Assembly (NCBI GenBank): GCA_020634235.1
Contig: JACKCB010000001.1
Coordinates: 1,488,001 to 1,552,000, forward strand
DNA length: 64,000 nucleotides
Reading direction: 5' to 3'
DNA from: Ardenticatenaceae bacterium
GTDB lineage: Bacteria > Chloroflexota > Anaerolineae > Promineifilales > Promineifilaceae
Translations under genes and position numbers: made by a program
In this document: one piece after another, positions 1 to 8,691 of the stretch
Layout: every line of letters begins with the position of its first letter
Numbering within the stretch: the stretch's first letter is position 1
The notes under the pieces: generated by a model
Told to the model about the DNA's origin: nothing
The model's input: the letters and a program-made list of their open reading frames with translations, nothing else
Database searches by the model: none

Positions 1-2080
1 TGTACTGCGGCACTGCCCGGCTCAGGTCACGGAAGACCAGGCTGGCCGCGAAGGCCGCCTTGCCCAGTCCCAGCTTCTCGCCCACCTGGGCCAAAATCTG
101 CCAGTCGGCCCGGCTCTCACCCACCGGGGAGATAGCGGGATAGAAGCGCTGCACGCGGCGTTCGCCGCTGGTATAGGTACCTTCACGCTCTGCCCAGCTT
201 TGGGCCGGCAGCACAATGTCGGCCTCTTTGGCCGTATCGGTCAGGAAAAGCTCTTGCACGACCAGGAAGGCCAATTGACCCCGGCCGGGCAGCAAACCAT
301 CGCCCACCGGATCCGTGCCCACCACATACAATGCGCGCAAATCACCCGAGCGCACCGCGGCAAAAATCTCCGCCGCGCCCTTGCCCGGTTCAGCCAGCGA
401 CTTGTAGCCCGGGGCTGCATCCGGCCGGATGCCCATATCCCACGCGCCCTGAGTATTATTGTGCGGCCAGACCGCTATCAGGCCGTTATTTACCCGGCCG
501 GTGTGCCCCTGCCCCTGCGTATTCTTGACCAGCAGCAGGTTGGCCAGCGTGCGGGCCAACACATCACTCTCCGCATAGCTCAGCCCTTCACCGCCATAAA
601 AGACCACCAGATTATTTGCCCCCACCAACATCCCGGCCGCAGCCGTCAACTGATCTTCAGCCGCTTCAACGTCCACCTTAGCGGCCGAAAGCAAATGATG
701 GGCGGTGGTCAGAGCTTCCCCGGCCGGGTAATACAAGGCCAGGCGCGCATAAGCGTCCAGCCGTGTCGGCCGGGCATTTAGCACCACCAGGGCTGCGCCG
801 CGCTCCGCCGCCTGCTTCACCCGCAGCCACCAGACCGGCGCTTCGGCGTGCAGATCACTGGCCATCACCAGGATCGCATCCCCTGCGCCCAGTTCCTGCA
901 AATTGCTGCCGGCCGCCAGCCCCACCTTCGCCGTAACGTCACCACCGGCCAGGCGCGGATTGGCCAGGTCCAGATGATTGCTCTTCAGCCCCTTACGCAG
1001 CAGTTGCTGGAACAGGAACAGGTCCTCATTGCTCAGCCGGTCACCGGCCAGGCCGGCCACATTGGCCTGGTGCAGCTGCAACCGGTCGGCCACCGCTTGC
1101 AGCGCCTCATCCCAGCTTACGGGCACCAATTGCCCCTCTTTACGCATCAGCGGCTGGGTCAGCCGGTCGGGGTGGTCGGCAAAATGGTGTACAAAGCGCC
1201 CCTTGTCACAAATCCAGAGCTCATTCACCGCTTCGTTCTGGCGCGGCATCACCCGCTTGATCACCCGCCGGCCACCCGATTTGGCCTCCGGCCGGGTACT
1301 CATCGTCGTATTGCAGCCCACCGGGCAATGGGGGCAAATGCTGGCCACCGGATTCAACTCCCACGGCCGCGCCCCAAAGCGGAAGTCGCTGGTCGTCAGC
1401 GCACCCACCGGGCAAATATCGGTCGTATTCCCGCTCCAAATACTGTCAAAACCGGGTTCAGAGTTGGTCACAATCTCCAGCCGGCGCCCACGATTGTGGA
1501 AAGCAATCACCGGGTCCCCGGCAACCTCGCTCTGGAAGCGCGTGCAGCGCCCACACTGGATGCAGCGCTCGCGGTCCAGGTAGATAAGCTCACCCAGCGG
1601 CACATGCTTGGCCAGCTTCATCTTCATGCTGAAGTCAAAGCGGCTGTTGCCATCACCGTGCCGCATCGTCAGGTTTTGCAGCGGACATTCGCCCCCTTTG
1701 TCGCAGATGGGGCAGTCCAGCGGGTGGCTGGTCAGGATAAACTCAATGATGTCTTCGCGCGCCTGGTCCACCTCTTTGGCGGTCGTGTCGACGGCCATGC
1801 CTTCGGCAACGCGCACCGTGCAGCCCGTTTGCAATCCTTTGCCCCAATTGTACTGCGGCGTGCCATCCGGATTGTTCACTGGGGCACCGGTGGCCCGGTC
1901 ACGCACCGGCATGCCCACGCGCACCAGGCACATACGACACATGCCCACCGGCTCCAGTTTGGGATGGTGGCAAAAAACGGGAATATCCACCCCTACCAGC
2001 TTGGCCGCATCCACAACGGTCGCCCCTTTGGGTGCCTGCACTTCTTTTCCGTTTACGATAATGGTGACGAAATCACTCAT
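1..2080 (-). CDS. nuoG: NADH-quinone oxidoreductase subunit G (NuoG), C-terminus off window
   Basis: Peripheral-arm subunit of respiratory complex I, carrying the electron-transfer FeS chain. The visible 693 residues start at ATG 2078-2080 (MSDFVTIIVNGKEV). They show the N-terminal 2Fe-2S ferredoxin ligands (CHHPKLEPVGMCRMC), the His-ligated cluster motif HPLDCPICDKGGEC, a CIQCGRC 4Fe-4S motif with its distal CPVGAL, and a CPHCPVGC group plus a distal CDKG. The last set matches the extra N7 cluster of E. coli/Thermus-type NuoG. A molybdopterin-oxidoreductase-like domain follows and is cut by the window edge. It is the last visible gene of nuoABCDEFG; nuoH onward would lie to the left. The ribosome site is weak (TTGAGAAAA). 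The call is firm. Confidence 0.96.
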   Translation of the reverse strand, partial: MSDFVTIIVNGKEVQAPKGATVVDAAKLVGVDIPVFCHHPKLEPVGMCRMCLVRVGMPVRDRATGAPVNNPDGTPQYNWGKGLQTGCTVRVAEGMAVDTTAKEVDQAREDIIEFILTSHPLDCPICDKGGECPLQNLTMRHGDGNSRFDFSMKMKLAKHVPLGELIYLDRERCIQCGRCTRFQSEVAGDPVIAFHNRGRRLEIVTNSEPGFDSIWSGNTTDICPVGALTTSDFRFGARPWELNPVASICPHCPVGCNTTMSTRPEAKSGGRRVIKRVMPRQNEAVNELWICDKGRFVHHFADHPDRLTQPLMRKEGQLVPVSWDEALQAVADRLQLHQANVAGLAGDRLSNEDLFLFQQLLRKGLKSNHLDLANPRLAGGDVTAKVGLAAGSNLQELGAGDAILVMASDLHAEAPVWWLRVKQAAERGAALVVLNARPTRLDAYARLALYYPAGEALTTAHHLLSAAKVDVEAAEDQLTAAAGMLVGANNLVVFYGGEGLSYAESDVLARTLANLLLVKNTQGQGHTGRVNNGLIAVWPHNNTQGAWDMGIRPDAAPGYKSLAEPGKGAAEIFAAVRSGDLRALYVVGTDPVGDGLLPGRGQLAFLVVQELFLTDTAKEADIVLPAQSWAEREGTYTSGERRVQRFYPAISPVGESRADWQILAQVGEKLGLGKAAFAASLVFRDLSRAVPQY

Positions 2081-2157
2081 GGGTTTTCTCAATCAACGTT
2101 CGCTTGTATGCTGTTCCCGGCCGGGCTGGCTATAGGCCACGGCTTCAGGCCGCGGCT

Positions 2158-3456
2158 TCAGGCCGCAGCCGGCACCGCTCGCCGCTGGGCCGGCTGGCCC
2201 TTACTGGCCGCCGCCACTTTGGCCTGGTATTCCGGCAGAAAATGCTTCACAGTGGAGAGCACCGGGCTGGTAGCAAACTCACCCAGCGCGCACAGACATT
2301 TGCCCTGCATCTGGTTGGCCACGTTTTCCAACACGCGCAGATCGTTCGGCGTGCCCTGGCCATGATAAATGCGGTGCAGCAAATTCTCCAGCCAGAAGGT
2401 GCCTTCACGGCAGGGGGTACACTTGCCGCAAGATTCATGGCGGAAAAACTCCACCGCCTTCAGCGCCACCCAGACCATGTCGGTGTCCTCGTCCATCACA
2501 ATGACCGACGCGGAACCCATCATCGAGTCAAAAGGCAGCAGGCCATCAAAGGAGACAACGGCATCCAGTGCATTGGCCTTGACGATGGGGCCGGAGCCGC
2601 CGGAGGGCAGAATCGCCTTAACTTTTTTGTCGCCGGGCACGCCCTGGCCATACGCTTCGCCAAAAATCAGCTCGCGGTAGGTGATCTGGCCCATGATCAC
2701 TTCGTAGTTACCCGGCCGGTTCACATGACCACTCAGGCAAACAACTTTGGGACCAGGGCTGTCCTTGGTGCCCAACCCCAGGTACCAGTCTGCACCGTTG
2801 ATGATGACCGGCGGCACATTGGCCAGGGTTTCCACGTTGTTCACCACCGTGGGCTGACCGTACAGACCAGCCTGCGCCGGGAACGGCGGCTTGGACCACG
2901 GCTGGCCCAGGTCGCCCTGCAGCGAAGCCAGCAGGGCCGTCTCCTCACCGCAAATGTAAGCGCCCGCGCCGTAGGAGCAGTAGAAATCGCAGTCATAGCC
3001 AGAGCCGAGGATGTCCTGGCCCAGCAGGTTAGCGGCGTAGGCATCTTGCAGCGCCTGCTCAAAATTGTAGGCAGCGTCCATGAATTCGCCGCGGAAGTAG
3101 ATGTAGATCAGCCTGGCCCCAATGGCATAGGCGGCAATAAGCGCCCCTTCGATAACCTGATGGGGGTTGCTCTCGCACAGTTCGCGGTCCTTGAAGGTGC
3201 CCGTTTCCGACTCATCGGCGTTGATAACCACGTATTTGACCGGCGCGTTTTTGGGGATGAAGCCCCATTTGACCCCGGCCGGGAAGCCAGCCCCACCCCG
3301 CCCCTTGATATTTGCCTGGCGCACAACGTTAATGACCTCGTCCGGCGAATACTCCTTCAGGCACTTCGTCAGCGCCTCATACCCACCATTCGCCCGGTAG
3401 ACGTCCAGCTTGTGCAAATCCTTGATGTCGCGATGACGCAGCAATATGTGGGCCAT
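2158..3456 (-). CDS. nuoF: NADH-quinone oxidoreductase subunit F (NuoF)
   Basis: NADH-binding 51-kDa subunit of complex I. It carries FMN and the N3 4Fe-4S cluster, oxidises NADH and passes electrons to NuoE/NuoG. The 432-residue product shows the glycine-rich NADH/FMN motif GRGGAGFPAGVKW near residue 53, the FMN-site stretch YICGEETALLASLQG in the middle, and the N3 ligands SCGKCTPCREG with a distal cysteine (CLCALG) near the C-terminus. Length is normal for the family. It lies 17 bp downstream of nuoE and 77 bp upstream of nuoG in the same operon. The extreme C-terminus is Ala/Gln-rich and probably not conserved. Confidence 0.97.
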   Translation of the reverse strand: MAHILLRHRDIKDLHKLDVYRANGGYEALTKCLKEYSPDEVINVVRQANIKGRGGAGFPAGVKWGFIPKNAPVKYVVINADESETGTFKDRELCESNPHQVIEGALIAAYAIGARLIYIYFRGEFMDAAYNFEQALQDAYAANLLGQDILGSGYDCDFYCSYGAGAYICGEETALLASLQGDLGQPWSKPPFPAQAGLYGQPTVVNNVETLANVPPVIINGADWYLGLGTKDSPGPKVVCLSGHVNRPGNYEVIMGQITYRELIFGEAYGQGVPGDKKVKAILPSGGSGPIVKANALDAVVSFDGLLPFDSMMGSASVIVMDEDTDMVWVALKAVEFFRHESCGKCTPCREGTFWLENLLHRIYHGQGTPNDLRVLENVANQMQGKCLCALGEFATSPVLSTVKHFLPEYQAKVAAASKGQPAQRRAVPAAA

Positions 3457-3473
3457 AATATCACTCCTGGGCG

Positions 3474-4010
3474 TTACGAACTGGCAAAGCCGACAATCTT
3501 CTGCACCACCGAAGGCGCTTCCTGGCCCGACGCTGCTTCGGCGCGCAGCCGTTCAAGCAAAGCCTCAAACTTCGCCTCATCCAAATTTTCTTCAAACTTG
3601 AGGTTACATTGCAGCATCGGAGCCTTGTCGCACGCCCCCAGGCACATCACCTTTTTCACCGTGAACAGGCCATCGTCCGTGGTAACGTCCGGCGGCACGC
3701 CCAGCTTCTGGCAGGCCATGTCCGCAAATTCGTCCGCGCCGCGCAGCGCACAGGCCAGGTCAGTGCAAATCTCCAGCACATACCGCCCTACCGGCGCTTC
3801 GTAATAAAGGCTGTAAAAGCCGGCCAGCGACATCACGTGGGTCGGATCCAGGGCCAGGATTTCGGCCACTTCGGTCATGGCTTCCTGGCTCATATAGCCA
3901 TACTCATCCTGCGCCAGGTGCATAAGCAGCAGCACCGCGGATCGTTTTTCCGGGTAGCGAGCCAGGATTCCGGCCACCACGTCAGCATGTTTCTCGGTCA
4001 GTCTTCCCAT
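3474..4010 (-). CDS. nuoE: NADH-quinone oxidoreductase subunit E (NuoE)
   Basis: 24-kDa thioredoxin-fold subunit of complex I that binds the N1a 2Fe-2S cluster next to the FMN of NuoF. The 178-residue protein shows the four ligands as C-x4-C (CTDLAC) and C-x3-C (CLGAC), about 40 residues apart. The N-terminal helical segment (ILARYPEKRSAVLLLMHLAQ) is also typical. It sits 19 bp downstream of nuoD and 17 bp upstream of nuoF. The C-terminal tail after the fold (AEAASGQEAPSVVQK) is longer than in minimal NuoE and looks disordered. Confidence 0.96.
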   Translation of the reverse strand: MGRLTEKHADVVAGILARYPEKRSAVLLLMHLAQDEYGYMSQEAMTEVAEILALDPTHVMSLAGFYSLYYEAPVGRYVLEICTDLACALRGADEFADMACQKLGVPPDVTTDDGLFTVKKVMCLGACDKAPMLQCNLKFEENLDEAKFEALLERLRAEAASGQEAPSVVQKIVGFASS

Positions 4011-4029
4011 CGTTGTTTTCTCTATTTAG

Positions 4030-5307
4030 TTACCGGTCAATCTCGCCCAGCACAATGTCAATGGAGCCGATAATGGCCACCAGGTCCGCCACAAAGACGT
4101 TCTTGGCCATCCAGGGCAAGGAGGCTAGATTGACATAAGATGGGGCACGGAAATGGACGCGCGCGGGTTTAGGTGAGCCGTCACCCCGCAGATAGCAGGC
4201 AAACTCACCGCGCGGGGCCTCAATGGACTGGTAGACGTAGCCCTTGGGCGCGCTAAAGCCCTCGGTCCACAGCTTGAAGTGGTGGATTACGGCTTCCATG
4301 CTGTGGCCCAATTCAGACCGCGGCGGGGGCACAATCTTGCGATCATCGGCCCGGAAGGGGCCGGCCGGCAGTTTGTCCAACGCCTGTTCGATGATGCGCA
4401 GGCTCTGCCACATTTCGGCCATGCGCACCCGGTAACGCGCGTACACATCGCCCACGGTGCTGGTTGGCACCTCAAAATCATACTGCTCGTAACCGCAGTA
4501 GGGCATCGCCTTACGAATGTCCCACTGCACACCGGAACCGCGCAGACTGGCCCCGGTCAATCCCCAGGCCACAGCCTGCTCGGCCGTAACCACGCCAATG
4601 CCCTTGGTGCGGCTGAGCCAGATGGGGTTGTTCTTGAGTAGGGCTTCGTAGTCGGCAATTCTGGCCGGGAAGAAGTCGAGGAATTTGCGCACGGCTGGTT
4701 CAAACTCTTCCGGCACGTCGCGCCACAATCCCCCCGGCCGGAAGTAGCTAACCATCATCCGCTGCCCGGCAACCATCTCAAACAGGTCCAGAATGTATTC
4801 GCGCTCGCGGAAGCAGTAGAGGAAAACGGACATGGCCGCCAGGTCCAGGGCATGGGTGGCCAGCCAGACCAGGTGGCTGCTCACGCGGGCCAGCTCGGTG
4901 AGGATGACGCGAATGGCCTGGGCGCGGGGTGGCGCTTCAATGCCCAACAACTTCTCCACGGCCAGGATATAGCCCAGGTTGTTGGACATGGGGGACAGGT
5001 AGTCCATGCGGTCGGTCATCACCAGGGCCTTGGTATAGGTCTTCGACTCCATGCTCTTTTCAATGCCGGTGTGCAGGAAGCCGATATCGGAGGCCAGGTT
5101 AACGATGATTTCGCCGTCCAGTTCCAGCAGCAGGCGCAGCACGCCGTGGGTGCTGGGGTGCTGGGGTCCCATGCTGAGGAGCATGTTTTCTTCGGAGGCG
5201 ATTTCCATGCCGGAGCCATATTTGGCCCGCAGTTCTTCTACCGAAAGCTCCTGGAAGGTGTCGGAGGAAGCGGAAACTGTCTCACTTCGGGTAATTCCAA
5301 CGGCCAT
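4030..5307 (-). CDS. nuoD: NADH-quinone oxidoreductase subunit D (NuoD)
   Basis: 49-kDa subunit of complex I that forms the quinone-binding cavity with NuoB. It is related to the large subunit of NiFe hydrogenases but lacks the metal site. Visible signatures are MGPQHPSTHGVLRLLLELDGE near the N-terminus, HTGIEKSME, and the C-terminal APSYVNLASLPWM and LGEIDR end. I place the start at ATG 5305-5307 (MAVGITRSE) because AGAGGACAAC precedes it. An in-frame ATG 30 nt upstream (5337) has no better ribosome site. The product is 425 residues, normal for the family. Confidence 0.96.
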   Translation of the reverse strand: MAVGITRSETVSASSDTFQELSVEELRAKYGSGMEIASEENMLLSMGPQHPSTHGVLRLLLELDGEIIVNLASDIGFLHTGIEKSMESKTYTKALVMTDRMDYLSPMSNNLGYILAVEKLLGIEAPPRAQAIRVILTELARVSSHLVWLATHALDLAAMSVFLYCFREREYILDLFEMVAGQRMMVSYFRPGGLWRDVPEEFEPAVRKFLDFFPARIADYEALLKNNPIWLSRTKGIGVVTAEQAVAWGLTGASLRGSGVQWDIRKAMPYCGYEQYDFEVPTSTVGDVYARYRVRMAEMWQSLRIIEQALDKLPAGPFRADDRKIVPPPRSELGHSMEAVIHHFKLWTEGFSAPKGYVYQSIEAPRGEFACYLRGDGSPKPARVHFRAPSYVNLASLPWMAKNVFVADLVAIIGSIDIVLGEIDR

Positions 5308-5387
5308 GTTGTCCTCTCTATTGCCCAGATGCGCCAAGAAGCCCCCGGCCGGGGTCGGCCCGGCCGGGCATGCAGCGCGTTCCTTGT

Positions 5388-5933
5388 TTAATCCTTGGCA
5401 TACGGTTTGCGGGCGTCAATCGCTTCCCAATTGAACGAGAACTGCACCTCTTCATACCCCAGCGGGTAATCCTTGCGCAGCGGATGCCCCTGCCAATCTT
5501 CCGGCAAGAAAAGCCGGCGCAGGCTGTTATTCCCCTTGAAGCGCACACCCATCAGGTCCCACACCTCCATCTCCAGCCAGGTGGCCACCGGCCAAATCTC
5601 GGCCACCGTCTCTGGCCCTTTGTCCGGGTCTTCCACCATCGCCCGCAGCCGCAGGCGATGATTCTTGGGGATGGAATAGATGTGATAATTCACCGCAAAC
5701 CGCGGGAAGTCGGGCAGCATATCATCGGCCACCACATCTTCTAGCAGGTTATATTGCAGGTCGGGGTCATCGCGCAGCAGCTTACAAATCGCCTTGACCT
5801 GGCGCATCTCCACCACAAGCGTGCGCTCGCCACGAAAATCCACCACTTCCTCAATTGCCTTGGGGAACGCTGCCTGTACTTTTTCCAATACCAGCCGATC
5901 TTTTTCTGCCCAGTCGTTCATGCTTACGCCCAA
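5388..5933 (-). CDS. nuoC: NADH-quinone oxidoreductase subunit C (NuoC)
   Basis: 30-kDa peripheral subunit of complex I, structural, at the quinone-site module. The 181 residues end in the family signature: WDLMGVRFKGNNSLRRLFLPEDWQGHPLRKDYPLGYEE. It is a separate gene, not the NuoCD fusion seen in enterobacteria. The ATG at 5933 overlaps the end of nuoB by 10 bp; a second in-frame ATG at 5921 is equally possible. Overlap indicates translational coupling. nuoD follows after about 80 bp. Confidence 0.95.
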   Translation of the reverse strand: MGVSMNDWAEKDRLVLEKVQAAFPKAIEEVVDFRGERTLVVEMRQVKAICKLLRDDPDLQYNLLEDVVADDMLPDFPRFAVNYHIYSIPKNHRLRLRAMVEDPDKGPETVAEIWPVATWLEMEVWDLMGVRFKGNNSLRRLFLPEDWQGHPLRKDYPLGYEEVQFSFNWEAIDARKPYAKD

Positions 5934-6406
5934 TCCGCCAGTTTTTCAGTTCGAATTTTCTCATGCAGGGTCAGGATGCCGTCGATAAGGGCCTCCGGCC
6001 GGGGTGGGCAGCCCGCCACATACACATCCACCGGCACAATCTCATCCACCCCCTGCACAATCGCATAATTATTGAAGATGCCCCCACAGGAAGCACAATC
6101 CCCCATGGCAATCACCCACTTGGGGTCCGGCATCTGGTCATACAGACGACGCAGCACAGGGGCCATTTTGCGCGAGACCCGGCCGGCCACAATCATCAAG
6201 TCCGACTGGCGCGGCGACGGGCGCATCAGCTCCATGCCAAAACGAGACGCATCCACGTGGGCGGCCTGCGAAGCCATCATCTCAATCGCACAACAGGCCA
6301 GGCCAAACAACATTGGCCACATAGCATTGGTCCGCCCCCAGTTCACCAGGTCTTCCAGGCGGAGCGTCACAACGCCCAGGTTACCCGCTTTTTGCTCTAA
6401 TCCCAT
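5924..6406 (-). CDS. nuoB: NADH-quinone oxidoreductase subunit B (NuoB)
   Basis: Complex I subunit holding the terminal N2 4Fe-4S cluster that reduces quinone. The 160 residues contain the tandem cysteines of the N2 site (LACCAIEMM), the third ligand in MGDCASCGG and the fourth in VAGCPPRPEALIDG. Length and motif spacing are typical. The start at 6406 overlaps the end of nuoA by 10 bp, and the 3' end overlaps nuoC, so nuoA-nuoB-nuoC are read in tight succession. Confidence 0.97.
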   Translation of the reverse strand: MGLEQKAGNLGVVTLRLEDLVNWGRTNAMWPMLFGLACCAIEMMASQAAHVDASRFGMELMRPSPRQSDLMIVAGRVSRKMAPVLRRLYDQMPDPKWVIAMGDCASCGGIFNNYAIVQGVDEIVPVDVYVAGCPPRPEALIDGILTLHEKIRTEKLADWA

Positions 6407-6777
6407 TCCAATGCTCCTTTCTTCCAGATCCAGACGTAGCCAACCAGCAGGATGCCAATAAAGACCAGCACCTCCGCCAGGCCAAAAAGGCCCAACTGGC
6501 GAAAGGTGATAGCCCAGGGCAGCAGGAAAATCGTTTCAATGTCAAACAGGATGAACAAGACAGCAATCAGGTAAAAGCGAACCGGCAGACGGCGCTGCGC
6601 CTCGCCGATGGGCACCATACCCGATTCATAGGGCGTCGCTTTGCGGGAAGTCGGCCGCTTTGGGCCAAGAATAAGCGAGAGAACAGGCAAGAGAATCGCA
6701 AAGAAAAGGGCAATTCCCAGCAATACAGCAATGGGGATGTAGGGAATCAGGTGATCTTGCATGAGCTTAGATGACAC
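6397..6777 (-). CDS. nuoA: NADH-quinone oxidoreductase subunit A (NuoA)
   Basis: Small membrane subunit of complex I and first gene of the operon. The roughly 126-residue protein has three hydrophobic helices (IPIAVLLGIALFFAILLPVLS; FYLIAVLFILFDIETIFLLPWA; VLVFIGILLVGYVWIW). It also has the conserved loop KATPYESGMVP and the acidic FDIETIFLLPW motif in helix 2. The start is uncertain: GTG at 6777 follows GGAGG by only 2 nt, while ATG at 6762 is 17 nt from it. Both give the same protein core. Confidence 0.95.
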   Translation of the reverse strand: MSSKLMQDHLIPYIPIAVLLGIALFFAILLPVLSLILGPKRPTSRKATPYESGMVPIGEAQRRLPVRFYLIAVLFILFDIETIFLLPWAITFRQLGLFGLAEVLVFIGILLVGYVWIWKKGALEWD

Positions 6778-6828
6778 TACCTCCGCAGGGAGCCAAGTCT
6801 GTTCAATTTATCACAATCTGACGTGGTG

Positions 6829-6856
6829 ATTTTATCATAATCAACTTCACCCGCAA
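6829..6856 (-). promoter_or_regulatory. Putative sigma-70-type promoter for the nuo operon
   Basis: Read on the minus strand: -35-like TTGCGG at 6856-6851, 16-bp spacer, -10 TAAAAT at 6834-6829, about 50 bp upstream of nuoA. The surrounding 6820-6900 stretch is much more A/T-rich than the genome around it. The -35 element is a weak match, so this is a candidate only. Confidence 0.45.
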
Positions 6857-6974
6857 GGCATCAGTTGAGTTTTTATGATTTTTATAAGAAATATTCCCCG
6901 TGAACAACGGCGGCTGTTGTGACCGGCGGAGCGACTGGCAGGCACCCCGGCCGGGGAACGACCAACGAAACTTG

Positions 6975-8663
6975 TTACCCCAAATAGTCACGCAGCGACT
7001 TACTGCGGCTGGGATGGCGCAGCTTGCGCAGCGCCTTCGCCTCAATCTGGCGAATCCGTTCCCGGGTAACGCCAAACTCCTTGCCCACTTCTTCCAACGT
7101 GTGGTCCTTGCCATCCTTCAGGCCAAAGCGCATCTCCAGCACCTGCCGTTCGCGCTCCGTCAAGAAGCCCAGGACATTGCGAATCTGTTCCCGTAGTAAT
7201 TCCTTCGAAGCCGCGTCCATCGGCTCTACCACGCGGTCATCCTGAATAAAATCACCCAGTTCAGTCGAATCCTCTTGCCCCACCGGTGATTCCAGCGACA
7301 TCGGGTCCTGGCTAATGCGCAGAATATTGCGCACCTTGTTAGCCGACTGCCGCCATTTGCGGTTCAGATAGGGGTCCAGGGGCAAACCCTCCGCCGTAGC
7401 CCGGCGAATAGTCGCCACTTCCTCCGGCGTCAGATACTCCAGCTCCAGCACCAATTCCTCAATAGTTGGCTCATGCCCCAGGTCTTGCACCATCTCCCGC
7501 TGCAGCCGGGTAATCTTGTTGATGGTCTCAAACATGTGCACCGGAATGCGAATCGTGCGCGCCTGGTCGGCAATCGCCCGGCTCACCGCCTGGCGAATCC
7601 ACCACGTGGCATACGTGCTGAACTTATACCCCTTAGTGTGGTCAAATTTCTCCACGGCGCGCAGCAAGCCAACATTGCCCTCCTGCACCAGGTCCAGGAA
7701 CTGAATCCCGCGCCCCATGTACCGCTTGGCAATGCTAACCACCAGCCGCAGGTTGGCGCGTGTCAGATTCACCTTGGCCTCTTCAGCCAGGTTATAGATC
7801 ATAAACTCGTTAAATTTCAGGGCCACATCGTCGGCCACCATCCATTCCCGCAGCTCTTCCGTCGGCGGCAGGTCCGCATCCTGGGCATAATAGACCGACA
7901 AGCGCCCCATCATATCCACCGGCAGCATAAAGATGGAGGTGAACATGGCAAACACATTCTCGGCCAGGTCGGTCCATTCATCCGCCTGCCCCCAGTCGCC
8001 AGCGTTCAGATAATGGCGCAGGTAGGAAGGCGAGTCACTGCGCCAGGTCTGGCGCAGCTGCTGCGCCTCCACAATCAGCATCGCCAGGTTGGGCAAGTCC
8101 ACGTCGATAACCTGGGCCGCTTTCTTGGCCCGCCGCCAACTGGCCAGCAGATTATCATAGTTAATCAGCATGGTACGCAGTTGCAGGTCGTCTTGCCCGC
8201 CCAGTACCGCCGCCTGTGCCGTCAGCTCTTCTAACGAGTTCGCCGCCGCCAACTGGATCGATAGCCAGATCTCATGCTCTGAGGTCAGCAGCGGCACCTG
8301 GCCAATTTCCTTAAGGTAAGTGTGTACCGGGTCATCCTGCATGCCCCCGGAGTAATAGCCTTCGCTCCCCGTGCGGCCGTCGTCCTCGTCGTCCAGGTCC
8401 AGCAGGTTGACTGACTCGGCCATTTCGTCCACATCCTTGCCGCTCTTGGAAACGACGCGGATACCGCGCTTCTGCAGCTCTTCATACAGCCGCTCAGCCT
8501 GGTCTTCGTCAGCCGATGCCAGAATAGCCTGAACGTCGGCTTCATCTATCTCGCCTGTCCGGCGTGCCTGGCGATAAACTGTTTCAATATCGAGCAGGGC
8601 CAGTTCCTCTTCGCTGTCTTCTTCTGGCAGTGTCTCTAATTCGTCAAAATCCATGTTGCCCAT
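6975..8663 (-). CDS. rpoD: RNA polymerase primary sigma factor RpoD/SigA
   Basis: Primary sigma factor that directs RNA polymerase to -10/-35 promoters. The 562 residues begin with an acidic region 1.1 (MDFDELETLPEEDSEEEL). They then show region 1.2 (DDPVHTYLKEIGQVPLLT), a long non-conserved insert, region 2 (NLRLVVSIAKRYMGRGIQF, YKFSTYATWWIRQAV), region 3, and region 4 with the helix-turn-helix (LEEVGKEFGVTRERIRQIEAKALRKLRHPSRSKSL). The extension around residues 180-290 is long for a primary sigma factor. It lies 28 bp downstream of dnaG on the same strand, the classical macromolecular-synthesis pair. An alternative start is the ATG encoding MDFDEL three codons in. Confidence 0.97.
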   Translation of the reverse strand: MGNMDFDELETLPEEDSEEELALLDIETVYRQARRTGEIDEADVQAILASADEDQAERLYEELQKRGIRVVSKSGKDVDEMAESVNLLDLDDEDDGRTGSEGYYSGGMQDDPVHTYLKEIGQVPLLTSEHEIWLSIQLAAANSLEELTAQAAVLGGQDDLQLRTMLINYDNLLASWRRAKKAAQVIDVDLPNLAMLIVEAQQLRQTWRSDSPSYLRHYLNAGDWGQADEWTDLAENVFAMFTSIFMLPVDMMGRLSVYYAQDADLPPTEELREWMVADDVALKFNEFMIYNLAEEAKVNLTRANLRLVVSIAKRYMGRGIQFLDLVQEGNVGLLRAVEKFDHTKGYKFSTYATWWIRQAVSRAIADQARTIRIPVHMFETINKITRLQREMVQDLGHEPTIEELVLELEYLTPEEVATIRRATAEGLPLDPYLNRKWRQSANKVRNILRISQDPMSLESPVGQEDSTELGDFIQDDRVVEPMDAASKELLREQIRNVLGFLTERERQVLEMRFGLKDGKDHTLEEVGKEFGVTRERIRQIEAKALRKLRHPSRSKSLRDYLG

Positions 8664-8691
8664 ACGTTTACTTGCTCAGTCTGGCGCGAGG

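Noticed and set aside
848..2365. Long plus-strand open frame of 505 codons over nuoG
   Set aside because: Antisense shadow of a gene with clear FeS-cluster motifs; its translation is Gln/His/Arg-rich with no domain.
2104..3804. Plus-strand open frame of 566 codons over nuoF/nuoE
   Set aside because: Antisense shadow in GC-rich DNA; nuoF and nuoE on the minus strand carry all conserved motifs.
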